A DNA stretch of 64,000 nt from DASUPK01 sp963724665. Its GTDB lineage: Bacteria; Actinomycetota; Thermoleophilia; Solirubrobacterales; 70-9. Position 1 is the first letter of the stretch. Every line of letters begins with the position of its first letter. This document shows, piece after piece, positions 40,229-47,765 of the stretch. The notes under the pieces were generated by a model, which was given only the letters and a program-made list of their open reading frames with translations, did not search any database and was not told the DNA's origin. The stretch is taken from contig CAVRVH010000007.1 of the NCBI GenBank assembly GCA_963724665.1, forward strand, positions 1,116,001 to 1,180,000. The letters run 5' to 3'. A program made the translations under genes and the position numbers.

Positions 40229-42145
40229 TCAGAAATCGATCTCCGAGCCGAGGGTGACCGTCCGCTTTTGCGGTAGCCGGAAGTAGTCCGCTGGCTCTGC
40301 GCTGATCGCCGCAGTGATCAGAAAGAGGCGCTTGCGCCAGCGGCTCATTCCGGGCCGATCAGTTGCCTTGAGTTCAACCCGGGAGAGGAAGAAGGAGGCA
40401 TGACGCGCGTCGACCGGGCATTCGACCCCCATCTTGGCGATCTGGCTGATCAGCCTGGGGACGTGGTACTCGTCTGCGTAGCCGTGCTTGGCGCGGACGA
40501 AGGTCAGGCGGTCGTCCTGGTAGCCGAGATCATCGACCTCAAGGCGGTCCCGCGGCCTGACCCTGGGAACCGGCAGCGTCTCCAGCGAGAGGATGATTGC
40601 GTTCTCGGGGAGCGAATGGAGGTGGTCGACGCACGCGCGCATCGATAGCGGGGCGGACTCCTTGCCGCGGCTCAGGAAGACTCCTGTACCGGGAACGCGT
40701 GCCACGGGCGGATCCCTTCGGCGCAGCTCCTTGACGAAATCTCGCAGCGGCCCCTCGACTCGGAAGCGCTCGGCCGTGACCAGCTCGCGGCCTCGGAACC
40801 AGGTCGCCATCACGACGAAGAGGAGAACGCCGATCAGGAGCGGCACCCAGGCGCCGTGGAAGAATTTGGTCAGGTTCGCCGCGAGGATGGGAATCTCGAT
40901 GGCCAGGAAGAACGCGGCTCCCCCGAGGGCGAGCAGCAGAGGCCTGTGCCACCGGTGGCGGACAATCACGAAGAAGAGGATCGTGGTGATCGTGATCGTG
41001 CCGGTGACCGCCATCCCGTAAGCGAAGCCGAGCTTGCCCGATGTCTGGAAGATCAGGACGAGCGAAAGCACGGCGACCATCAGGATCCAGTTGATGATGG
41101 GGACGTAGACTTGGCCGTAGGTCCTCTGGGAAGTGTGGATCACGTGCAGGCGCGGCAGGTAGCCGAGCTGCGCCGCCTGATGGGCGAGCGAGAAGGCACC
41201 CGAGATCACGGCCTGAGAGGCGATGACCGTCGCCATCGTCGCCAGGATCACCAGCGGGACCAGGCCGGCGTGGGGCATCAGCAGGAAGAATGGTGCTGAG
41301 ATCGCGCTCGGGTCGTCCAGGATGAGCGCCCCCTCCCCGAGGTAGCAGAGGATGCACGCGGGGAAGACGAGCAGGAGCCAGGCCCGAGTGATCGCGGGGC
41401 GCCCGAAGTGACCCATATCCGCGTACAGCGCCTCGCAACCGGTGATCGCGAGAACCACGGAGGCGAGGGAGAAGAAGCCGGTGCTACCGCTGTGAAAGAG
41501 GAAGTCGACGCCGTACGTGGGAGAAAGCGCCTTCAGGACCTCGGGGTGCATCGAGATCCCGTGAATCCCAAGCACGGCGATCGTCCCGAACCAGATGAGC
41601 ATCACCGGGCCGAACATCCGGCCGACCACGCCCGTGCCTCGGCGCTGGATCGCAAAGAGAGCCACGATGATCACGAGCGTGAGCGGGATGACCCAGTCGC
41701 TCATCGACGCCGAGATCGTCTGCGTTCCCTCGACCGCCGAGAGCACCGAGATGGCGGGCGTGATCATGCTGTCGCCGAAGAAGAGCGCCGCCCCGAAGAC
41801 GCCGAGACCGGCGAGCAAGAACTTGATGCGCCCCTGCACCCCGGCTGAGATCTGGCGGATCAGGGAGATCAGCGCCATGATCCCGCCCTCCCCGTCGTTG
41901 TCGGCGCCCATCACCAGCCCGACGTACTTGAAGGTGACCTCGATCAACACTGCCCAGAAGACGAGCGAAACGAAGCCGTAAACGCTGGTCAGCGAGGTGT
42001 GGATCGGGTGGGGATCGCTTGGGTTGAAGGCGGTCTGGACCGTGTAGAGCGGACTGGTGCCGATGTCCCCGAAGACGACCCCGAGAGCCGCGACCGTCAG
42101 GGCCGTCCGGCCGAGCGTGCGCTTTGGCTCGGCCCCGGCGCTCAT
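40229..42145 (-). CDS. kup: Kup-family potassium transporter
   Basis: 638-residue K+/H+ symporter of the KUP/HAK family with about twelve membrane segments. N-terminal signature AALGVVFGDIGTSPLYTVQT followed by GADNDGEGGIMALISLI and FGAALFFGDSMITPAISVLS. The cytoplasmic C-terminus (~450-638) is intact. The ATG lies 6 nt after TAGGCT (42152-42157), whose TAG is the ispD stop codon. It is separated from DisA only by ispD and carD; c-di-AMP is known to control K+ uptake in other Gram-positives, including Kup-type carriers. Confidence 0.95.
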   Translation of the reverse strand: MSAGAEPKRTLGRTALTVAALGVVFGDIGTSPLYTVQTAFNPSDPHPIHTSLTSVYGFVSLVFWAVLIEVTFKYVGLVMGADNDGEGGIMALISLIRQISAGVQGRIKFLLAGLGVFGAALFFGDSMITPAISVLSAVEGTQTISASMSDWVIPLTLVIIVALFAIQRRGTGVVGRMFGPVMLIWFGTIAVLGIHGISMHPEVLKALSPTYGVDFLFHSGSTGFFSLASVVLAITGCEALYADMGHFGRPAITRAWLLLVFPACILCYLGEGALILDDPSAISAPFFLLMPHAGLVPLVILATMATVIASQAVISGAFSLAHQAAQLGYLPRLHVIHTSQRTYGQVYVPIINWILMVAVLSLVLIFQTSGKLGFAYGMAVTGTITITTILFFVIVRHRWHRPLLLALGGAAFFLAIEIPILAANLTKFFHGAWVPLLIGVLLFVVMATWFRGRELVTAERFRVEGPLRDFVKELRRRDPPVARVPGTGVFLSRGKESAPLSMRACVDHLHSLPENAIILSLETLPVPRVRPRDRLEVDDLGYQDDRLTFVRAKHGYADEYHVPRLISQIAKMGVECPVDARHASFFLSRVELKATDRPGMSRWRKRLFLITAAISAEPADYFRLPQKRTVTLGSEIDF

Positions 42146-42154
42146 GCGGGAAGC

Positions 42155-42802
42155 CTACGCGCGCTCGCGCATCAGCAGCTCGGCGACGCGTCGGTCGAAG
42201 GGCGTCGTCACCTTGATGTTGTCGGGGGACGTCGAGTGGATGACCACGCGACCGCCGGCCCGCTCGACCAGCATCGCGTCGTCGCTGGCCGCCGGCAGGT
42301 CATCAGGATCGCCGAGCGCCCGACGCAGGGCATCGGCCCGGAACACCTGTGGCGTCTGAACGGCCCAGAGGCCGGAGCGATCGAGGGTTCGCTCCACCTT
42401 GCCCTCGCCGCCGACCTGTTTGATGGTGTCGGTGACAGGAGTGGCGGCGATCACGCCCGCTGCGTCCTCTTCTGCCGCGAGCTCCTCGACCATGGCATCG
42501 ATCAGACCGGGCGTGACGAGCGGCCGCGCCGCGTCATGGACGACGACGAACTCCTTCGTGCAGAGCGCAAGCGCGTTCGCGACCGACTCCGAGCGATGCT
42601 CGCCGCCAGCCACGGCGACGACATCCTGCTCTCTCACACGGTCGTCCTCGCCGGGCGGTGCGGCGACGACGATCTCCGCAATCGTGCTGGCGGCGCGGAA
42701 CGCATCGAGCGACCACTCGAGCATCGGCCGCCCCGCGAGCTCCACGAAAGCCTTCGGGCCACCGGCTCCGAGTCTCTGCCCGGAGCCGGCGGCCGCGATC
42801 AC
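42155..42802 (-). CDS. ispD: 2-C-methyl-D-erythritol 4-phosphate cytidylyltransferase
   Basis: MEP-pathway cytidylyltransferase making CDP-methylerythritol. About 215 residues: VIAAAGSGQRLGAGGPKAFV (nucleotide-binding G.G.R.....PK), VVVHDAARPLVTPGLID and LWAVQTPQVFRADAL. GTG 42802 is the natural start (the protein begins at the first strand), 25 bp after the carD stop; no ribosome binding site or -10 box is evident. Confidence 0.94.
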   Translation of the reverse strand: MIAAAGSGQRLGAGGPKAFVELAGRPMLEWSLDAFRAASTIAEIVVAAPPGEDDRVREQDVVAVAGGEHRSESVANALALCTKEFVVVHDAARPLVTPGLIDAMVEELAAEEDAAGVIAATPVTDTIKQVGGEGKVERTLDRSGLWAVQTPQVFRADALRRALGDPDDLPAASDDAMLVERAGGRVVIHSTSPDNIKVTTPFDRRVAELLMRERA

Positions 42803-42827
42803 GGCCGATGCGGAGGGACGCGCCTGG

Positions 42828-43343
42828 CTAGGCGGTCGCCTTTGCGGCGCCGAAGCGCTCCTCCAGCAGCTCGTCCAAGTAGGCCTCGGCGCCGTCCTCG
42901 TCCTTTTCGAGGACGTACATGAACTCCGACGCGAGGATCTTCTTGGCACGCGTGTACATCTGCTTCTCGCCTGTGGAAAGGCCCTTCTCCCACTCCCGAA
43001 TGGCGAGGTTGCGAACCACCTCAGCGAGCTCATAGACGTCGCCCGTCTTGATCTTCTCGCGGTTGTGCTTGAACCGGCGGTTCCAATTCTTCGGCATCTC
43101 GGAGACGTCGTCTGTCAGGACTCCGATCACCTTCTTGACCTGCTCCTCGTCGATCACGCGCCTCAGTCCGGCGCGTCCGGCGTTCTCGCAGGGGACCATC
43201 ACCGTCATGTTGTTGTGGATGATGTTGATGGTCAGGTAGTCCCGCTTCTCGCCCATCATGTCCTTCGATTCCTTCTTCAGGACAACTCCTGCCCCGTGGT
43301 GCGGGTACACGACGTTGTCGCCGACCTCAAAGTGAATATTCAC
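42828..43343 (-). CDS. carD: CarD-family transcription regulator
   Basis: Global regulator that binds the RNA polymerase beta subunit and stabilises open complexes at promoters. From GTG 43343 the protein has 171 residues, the family's usual length: N-terminal RID domain (FEVGDNVVYPHHGAGVVLKK) and C-terminal helical DNA-binding domain (LAIREWEKGLSTGEKQMYTR). The frame is open upstream and a strong AAAGGAGAG lies 7 nt before an in-frame ATT at 43409, which would add 22 acidic residues; that start is an alternative. carD-ispD linkage is typical of actinobacteria. Confidence 0.92.
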   Translation of the reverse strand: MNIHFEVGDNVVYPHHGAGVVLKKESKDMMGEKRDYLTINIIHNNMTVMVPCENAGRAGLRRVIDEEQVKKVIGVLTDDVSEMPKNWNRRFKHNREKIKTGDVYELAEVVRNLAIREWEKGLSTGEKQMYTRAKKILASEFMYVLEKDEDGAEAYLDELLEERFGAAKATA

Positions 43344-43435
43344 TGGTGCTTCGAGTTCGAGGTGGGCAACCGACGCCTCGTCTACTACCTCCTCTGTTAG
43401 CTCTGGAATTGGTCTCTCCTTTCGTCGAGACGGCC

Positions 43436-43449
43436 TGACGGGGCCGTCA
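43436..43449. repeat. Palindrome at the disA/carD junction
   Basis: TGACGG-GG-CCGTCA, overlapping the disA stop codon (43447-43449). It may be a short terminator stem or part of the carD promoter region, where TTGACG also occurs. Confidence 0.35.
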
Positions 43450-44562
43450 ACTCTGTAAGTACCGGTCGACCGGGTCGACCTCTTGAAGCCTGCGCAGGCC
43501 CTCGCGGATGTCCTTCGCTCGCCCGACACCGACACCCTCGACCGCCTCGAGGTCGTCGTCGCTCGCGGCGAGCACCTCCTCAAGGCCTCCGAACTCCTGG
43601 ATGATCCGCTGCACCACCAGCTTCGGCAGGCGCGGGATCCGGCCCAGGACGCGATAGCCGCGGGGCGACACGGGGAAGTCGAGAGTGGAGACCTTGCGGT
43701 CGTAGCCGAGGAGTTCGGCGAGCCGGCCGAAGTCGAGAAGGTCCTGATGAGGCATCCGAGCGATGGATGCCGTCGTGGTCGCGAGGTTCTCCTCTGTGTC
43801 CTCGACCGAGTAGTCGCGGATCAGCGCGGCCTTGTCGGCGGCGACCCCGACCATCGTCTCCTCGAGCTGCATCTCGATCAGGCGGCCCTCGGTGCCGAGC
43901 TCGACGATGTAGCGCTCGACCTCGACCGCCATCCGGGTCACCAGCTCTGCGCGCTGCAGGACGGAGAGGACGTCATACAGGACGGAGCCGCCCTCGAACT
44001 CAAGCCAGGTCAGTCGGGTGGAGACGGAGTCGAGCCGCGCGCGGTACTTGTCGAGGGTGGCGAGGCCCTGGTTGGCCTTCGCCAGCACGGCCGGGATGTC
44101 CTGGAGGATGTACTTCATCCCACCCAGGTAGAGCGAGACGACGTCGCGGCGCTCGGAGATCGCCACGACCAGCGCATCGGTCTGCTTGGAGACGCGTTCG
44201 GCGGTGCGATGTCGGGTGCCGGTCTCGGCGGAGAGGATCGTCGGGTCGGGCATCAGCTGCACATTGGCGCCGACGATCTTGGTCGCCTGCTCGTTGAGGA
44301 TGATCGCCCCGTCCATCTTTGCCACCTGGTAGAGCAGCGCCGGGGTGTAGTCGATGTCGAGGCTGATGCCCCCTGAAAAAAGAAAAGAGACCTCCTCTGG
44401 GTCTCCGATGACGATCAACCCGCCCGTGCGCGAGTGGACGATGTTGTCGATGCCCTCCCTCAGGGCGGTACCGGGGGCAACGATGTCCAGAGCTCGGAGA
44501 AGTCGCGGATCCTGTCGCGCCTCCAACTCCTGTAGATCGTCGCCGGGAAGCGAAGACGCCAT
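43447..44562 (-). CDS. disA: DNA integrity scanning protein DisA (diadenylate cyclase)
   Basis: Octameric c-di-AMP synthase that slides on DNA and signals damage. 371 residues: N-terminal DAC domain with DGAIILNEQATKIVGANVQL, and RHRTAERVSK (DGA and RHR motifs), a middle helical spine and C-terminal HhH domain (VGVGRAKDIREGLRRLQEV). It follows radA in the conserved radA-disA order; the 186-bp gap holds a large hairpin repeat. Confidence 0.95.
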   Translation of the reverse strand: MASSLPGDDLQELEARQDPRLLRALDIVAPGTALREGIDNIVHSRTGGLIVIGDPEEVSFLFSGGISLDIDYTPALLYQVAKMDGAIILNEQATKIVGANVQLMPDPTILSAETGTRHRTAERVSKQTDALVVAISERRDVVSLYLGGMKYILQDIPAVLAKANQGLATLDKYRARLDSVSTRLTWLEFEGGSVLYDVLSVLQRAELVTRMAVEVERYIVELGTEGRLIEMQLEETMVGVAADKAALIRDYSVEDTEENLATTTASIARMPHQDLLDFGRLAELLGYDRKVSTLDFPVSPRGYRVLGRIPRLPKLVVQRIIQEFGGLEEVLAASDDDLEAVEGVGVGRAKDIREGLRRLQEVDPVDRYLQS

Positions 44563-44583
44563 CGCGTCTGATGGAAGCAGAAA

Positions 44584-44602
44584 GCAAAGAACCTTGCTTT
44601 GC
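44584..44602. repeat. Small inverted repeat upstream of disA
   Basis: GCAAAG / CTTTGC with a 7-nt loop, 22 nt before the disA ATG. It may affect translation or be a binding site; no -10 box or ribosome binding site is clear for disA. Confidence 0.35.
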
Positions 44603-44664
44603 GGGGAAATCCGTGTGGACAGGTCGGGTTAGGGAATGTCAAGTGCGAAAGACAGACGGATCGG

Positions 44665-44740
44665 CGGGCGGGTCCTGTCCCGGAGTTTGACCGCGGATCG
44701 AGGCATCTCACCGCGGATCAAATTCCGGGCCACCCGCCCG
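44665..44740. repeat. Hairpin repeat, copy 1 (after radA)
   Basis: 76-bp nested palindrome: outer arms CGGGCGGGT / ACCCGCCCG (9 bp), middle arms CCCGGAGTTTGA / TCAAATTCCGGG (11 bp plus a G-T wobble), inner CCGCGG / CCGCGG, loop with GAG-GCAT-CTC. It starts 8 nt after the radA stop codon. A diverged copy in the opposite orientation lies at 61109-61186 after ftsH. It could be a REP/MITE-like element or a double terminator. Confidence 0.85.
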
Positions 44741-44748
44741 AGAATCCC

Positions 44749-46122
44749 TTACGCGGCTCGCTTGAGATCCGGCCGCTTGCTGCCGGATAGCGCCGCTTTC
44801 AGTGAGCTGATGGCGGAAAGTCCCGGAATCGGTTCGTCGGCTGCTGCGGGGCCGAGCACCTTCGCCAGCCCGAATTTCTGGGCCTCGGCTACTCGGCGGT
44901 CCGCGTGGGCTACGTACCGGATTTCTCCCGTCAGGCCGATTTCTCCGAAGCAGGCCAGTGGCCTGCCGTCGGTTTCCAGGGCTTGGCCGGAGTGGGCTGA
45001 GGCGACGGCCATTGCGATCGCCAGGTCAGCTCCCGGCTCGTCGATGCGGACTCCCCCCGCGACGTTGACGAAGACGTCAGCGGCGCCGAGGGAGAGGCCC
45101 GCGTGGCGGGTGAGGACGGCCAGGACGAGGGCCAGGCGGTTGCGATCAACGCCCGTCGCGGTGCGGCGGGGCGGGACGATCTCGGTCGGGGCTACCAGCG
45201 CCTGCACCTCCACGAGCAGGGGGCGCGTCCCCTCCATCGAGCAGAGGACGACCGAACCCGGAGCGGGGCGAGCCTCTCCCACGAAACGCGCGGACGGGTC
45301 GACCACCTCGACGAGACCCCCCTGCTTCATCTCGAAGACGCCGACCTCGCTGGTCGCTCCGAATCTGTTCTTCAGAGCCCGCAGGGTCCGGAAGGTCCGT
45401 TCGCGCTCGCCCTCGAAATGAAGCACGCAGTCCACCAGGTGCTCCAGAGCCCGGGGGCCCGCCAGCGAGCCCTCCTTGGTGACGTGACCGATCAGGATCA
45501 GGGTGACCTCGAGGCGCTTCGCCGTCTCCAGCAGGGCTGACGTCGCCTCCCGGATCGCACCGACGCTGCCGGGCGTGGCATCAGGAACCGCGAGGGTCTG
45601 CACGGAGTCGATGACGCAGGCAGCAGGCCTCTCGTCCTCCAGCGCCGCCAGGACCGACTCGAGCGAAGGCTCCGCAAGCATCGGCACGGACAGAGCGGCC
45701 TCGCCCAGTCGCTCGGCGCGCCGCCGGACCTGGGCCGCTGACTCCTCGCCCGAGACGTAGAGGGTCTCGTTCCCGGCTCCCGCGATGTTGGCGAGCGCCA
45801 TCCCCGCCAGTGTGCTCTTCCCGATTCCGGGGGCGCCCCCCAGCAGAACGAGCGACCCGGGGACGAGCCCGCCTCCCAGGACACGGTCGAGCTCTGCGAT
45901 CCCAGTGGCGAGCCGAGCGGAGCGCTCAGCCTTCACATCACGGAGGGGGACGGACTTGGGCGCGCTGCCCCGCCTCGCCCCGCCGCCGCGGCCGGCTCGC
46001 GCAGCCGGGGCGCCCACCTGCTCGAGGGTGTTCCAGGCCCCGCAGCCGGAGCACTGCCCGGTCCAGGTGAGAGCGGCATGCCCGCACTCCGAACAGCGGT
46101 ATTGGGAACCCTTCCCGGCCAC
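44749..46122 (-). CDS. radA: DNA repair protein RadA
   Basis: 457-residue RecA-like helicase promoting branch migration. C4 zinc finger CSECGHAALTWTGQCSGCGA, Walker A GGAPGIGKSTLAGM, RadA motif ALKNRFGATSEVGVFEM and a C-terminal Lon-like domain (GLSLGAADVFVNVAGGVRID). It begins at GTG 46122 with TAGCCT (46129-46134) 6 nt upstream and no ribosome binding site: leaderless. Confidence 0.95.
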   Translation of the reverse strand: MAGKGSQYRCSECGHAALTWTGQCSGCGAWNTLEQVGAPAARAGRGGGARRGSAPKSVPLRDVKAERSARLATGIAELDRVLGGGLVPGSLVLLGGAPGIGKSTLAGMALANIAGAGNETLYVSGEESAAQVRRRAERLGEAALSVPMLAEPSLESVLAALEDERPAACVIDSVQTLAVPDATPGSVGAIREATSALLETAKRLEVTLILIGHVTKEGSLAGPRALEHLVDCVLHFEGERERTFRTLRALKNRFGATSEVGVFEMKQGGLVEVVDPSARFVGEARPAPGSVVLCSMEGTRPLLVEVQALVAPTEIVPPRRTATGVDRNRLALVLAVLTRHAGLSLGAADVFVNVAGGVRIDEPGADLAIAMAVASAHSGQALETDGRPLACFGEIGLTGEIRYVAHADRRVAEAQKFGLAKVLGPAAADEPIPGLSAISSLKAALSGSKRPDLKRAA

Positions 46123-46144
46123 ATCCCCAGGCTAGGGATGGGTG

Positions 46145-47251
46145 ATGACGACTCGCACGTCATTTGGCACGGAAGCCGCGTCTCCAAATGACGGTCAAGA
46201 ACGCGGATCTAGCGGCCGATGGACATATATGCCCTCACGGGAATGGCTGGCTGGCGCATGGAAGCGCGACGGGCTCCCGCCCGCGGTGCGTGCGCTGGCA
46301 CTGATCACGCTCGCTGGAGGTGTCAGCGCGCTGTTCGCCTCGGTGTTCCGGGCCAGCCCCAATGCGCCCATCATGCTGCTCCGCCTAGTCGGCGTGGTGG
46401 CCACCGGCGTCTCGGTGCTGCTCTGGTGGCAGGGAAGCAAGCTCCCGCACTGGTTTCTCCATGTGGCGGTGGCCGGCGGAACCGCGCTGATCTCCGTGCT
46501 GATCGCCAGGTCGGCGACCGGGGTTGGAATGATCGTCGTCGCGTGCGACTACATGTGGATGGGCGTCTATGCGGCCTTCTTCTTCTCACGCCCGGCGGCC
46601 CGCGCGCACACCGCCCTGATCGCCGTCGCGTTCGGGGTGGCCCTGCTGGCCAGCGCACACCACGTACCCGTCGACGCCTGGATCTTCATGACCGCCTCGC
46701 TGGTCGTCGCCACCGAGACCATCGGCCGCCAGAGCTCTCGCCTTCGCCACGAGGCACACACGGACTCGCTGACCGGGCTTCTCAACCGCAAGGGCCTGGC
46801 GCCCGCCGCGGAACGGGCCTTCGCCCTCGCCGATCGGACCGGCCTCCCACTCACGCTCGCGCTCATCGACCTCGACAACTTCAAGCAGGTGAATGACCGC
46901 CACGGGCATAGCGAGGGTGACCGGCTGCTCGTGCAGATGACGCGGACCTGGAGCGAGGAGCTCCAGTCCGGAGACATCTTCGCGCGCCTCGGCGGCGATG
47001 AGTTCCTCGTTGTTCTGGTCGGCTCCAGCGACGACGAGGCGACGCGCTTCTTCGAGCGCCTCCTCTTCGTCTCGCCGGCACAGTGGAGCGCCGGGGTCAT
47101 CAAGCGGACGGCCGGCGAGGACCTGAGCGCCTGCCTCGCCCGAGCGGACCACACGCTGTATGAGCAGAAACGCTCGCGCATCAGACCGCGAGAGTCGCTC
47201 GTCCCCCTGCCCAGCCCGAAGCACGAGCCTCAGCTCGAGCCGACGTGCTGA
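46145..47251 (+). CDS. Membrane diguanylate cyclase (GGDEF)
   Basis: About 368 residues. Five or six membrane segments (AVRALALITLAGGVSALFAS; LHVAVAGGTALISVLIARSA; LIAVAFGVALLASAHH) precede a GGDEF domain (HTDSLTGLLNRKG, LALIDLDNFKQVNDRHGHSE, IFARLGGDEFLVVLV). The catalytic GGDEF is intact. The inhibitory RxxD I-site is not conserved (QSGD). The frame opens at GTG 46142; ATG 46145 lies 6 nt after TAGGGA, and ATG 46229 is a plausible shorter start. It is divergent from radA. Confidence 0.88.
   Translation: MTTRTSFGTEAASPNDGQERGSSGRWTYMPSREWLAGAWKRDGLPPAVRALALITLAGGVSALFASVFRASPNAPIMLLRLVGVVATGVSVLLWWQGSKLPHWFLHVAVAGGTALISVLIARSATGVGMIVVACDYMWMGVYAAFFFSRPAARAHTALIAVAFGVALLASAHHVPVDAWIFMTASLVVATETIGRQSSRLRHEAHTDSLTGLLNRKGLAPAAERAFALADRTGLPLTLALIDLDNFKQVNDRHGHSEGDRLLVQMTRTWSEELQSGDIFARLGGDEFLVVLVGSSDDEATRFFERLLFVSPAQWSAGVIKRTAGEDLSACLARADHTLYEQKRSRIRPRESLVPLPSPKHEPQLEPTC
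46158..46193. repeat. 10-bp inverted repeat upstream of the GGDEF gene
   Basis: Perfect arms CGTCATTTGG / CCAAATGACG separated by 16 nt, in the AT-richer segment between radA and the first membrane segment of the GGDEF protein. It would be a leader hairpin or operator if translation starts at 46229. Confidence 0.5.
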
Positions 47252-47279
47252 GCGCCCTTCCCTGGCGAGCCGATCGCTG

Positions 47280-47711
47280 CTAGCCCGGGCTGTTCGGGAA
47301 CGGCGCGCCGGCGAAGAAGGCGAACCAGACCAGGAAGGCGATCATCGAGACGATCGCCGTGGCGACGAAGAGTCGCTCGACCGGATCGCTCTGATGCTCT
47401 CCCGGCTTGTAGGGCGTGTCGCGCATGCTGCGGTTCCAGGGGTCCTGCCGCCCCCTGCCCGGGTGTCCCATCTGGCGCCGCAGCAGCCGAGCGCGGACAT
47501 ACGAGGCGATCAGCAGTAGGCCGTAGTAGGAGACGAGGATGCCCGTCCCGATGAAGGCGGCGACCGGCCCATTCACCGCTCCGGTCTTGCCGTAGAACTG
47601 CGAGGCGACGAAGATCCAGAAAAGCGGCACACCGAAACCGATCAGCAGGGCGCCGACGAGCGTGAACGCTGTGGAGCCCGTGCCGACGAGAACTCTCCTG
47701 ATCGCTGTCAA
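47280..47711 (-). CDS. Membrane protein of unknown function
   Basis: 143 residues with three predicted helices: TLVGALLIGFGVPLFWIFVA, GTGILVSYYGLLLIASYVRA and a C-terminal VATAIVSMIAFLVWFAFFAG. A basic cytoplasmic loop with MGHPGRGRQDPWNRSMRDTP lies between the second and third. Start TTG 47711 is uncertain. No family recognised. Confidence 0.72.
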   Translation of the reverse strand: MTAIRRVLVGTGSTAFTLVGALLIGFGVPLFWIFVASQFYGKTGAVNGPVAAFIGTGILVSYYGLLLIASYVRARLLRRQMGHPGRGRQDPWNRSMRDTPYKPGEHQSDPVERLFVATAIVSMIAFLVWFAFFAGAPFPNSPG

Positions 47712-47765
47712 GCACAGCAGTCAAATGCGATCCATCCCTTTGGCGCTTGAGCGCCTCGAGTGAGG

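Noticed and set aside
44460..44711. Peptide MRCLDPRS... found both here and at 61139, suggesting a duplicated gene
   Set aside because: The similarity comes from the hairpin repeat lying in both places, not from coding sequence; the frames diverge outside it.
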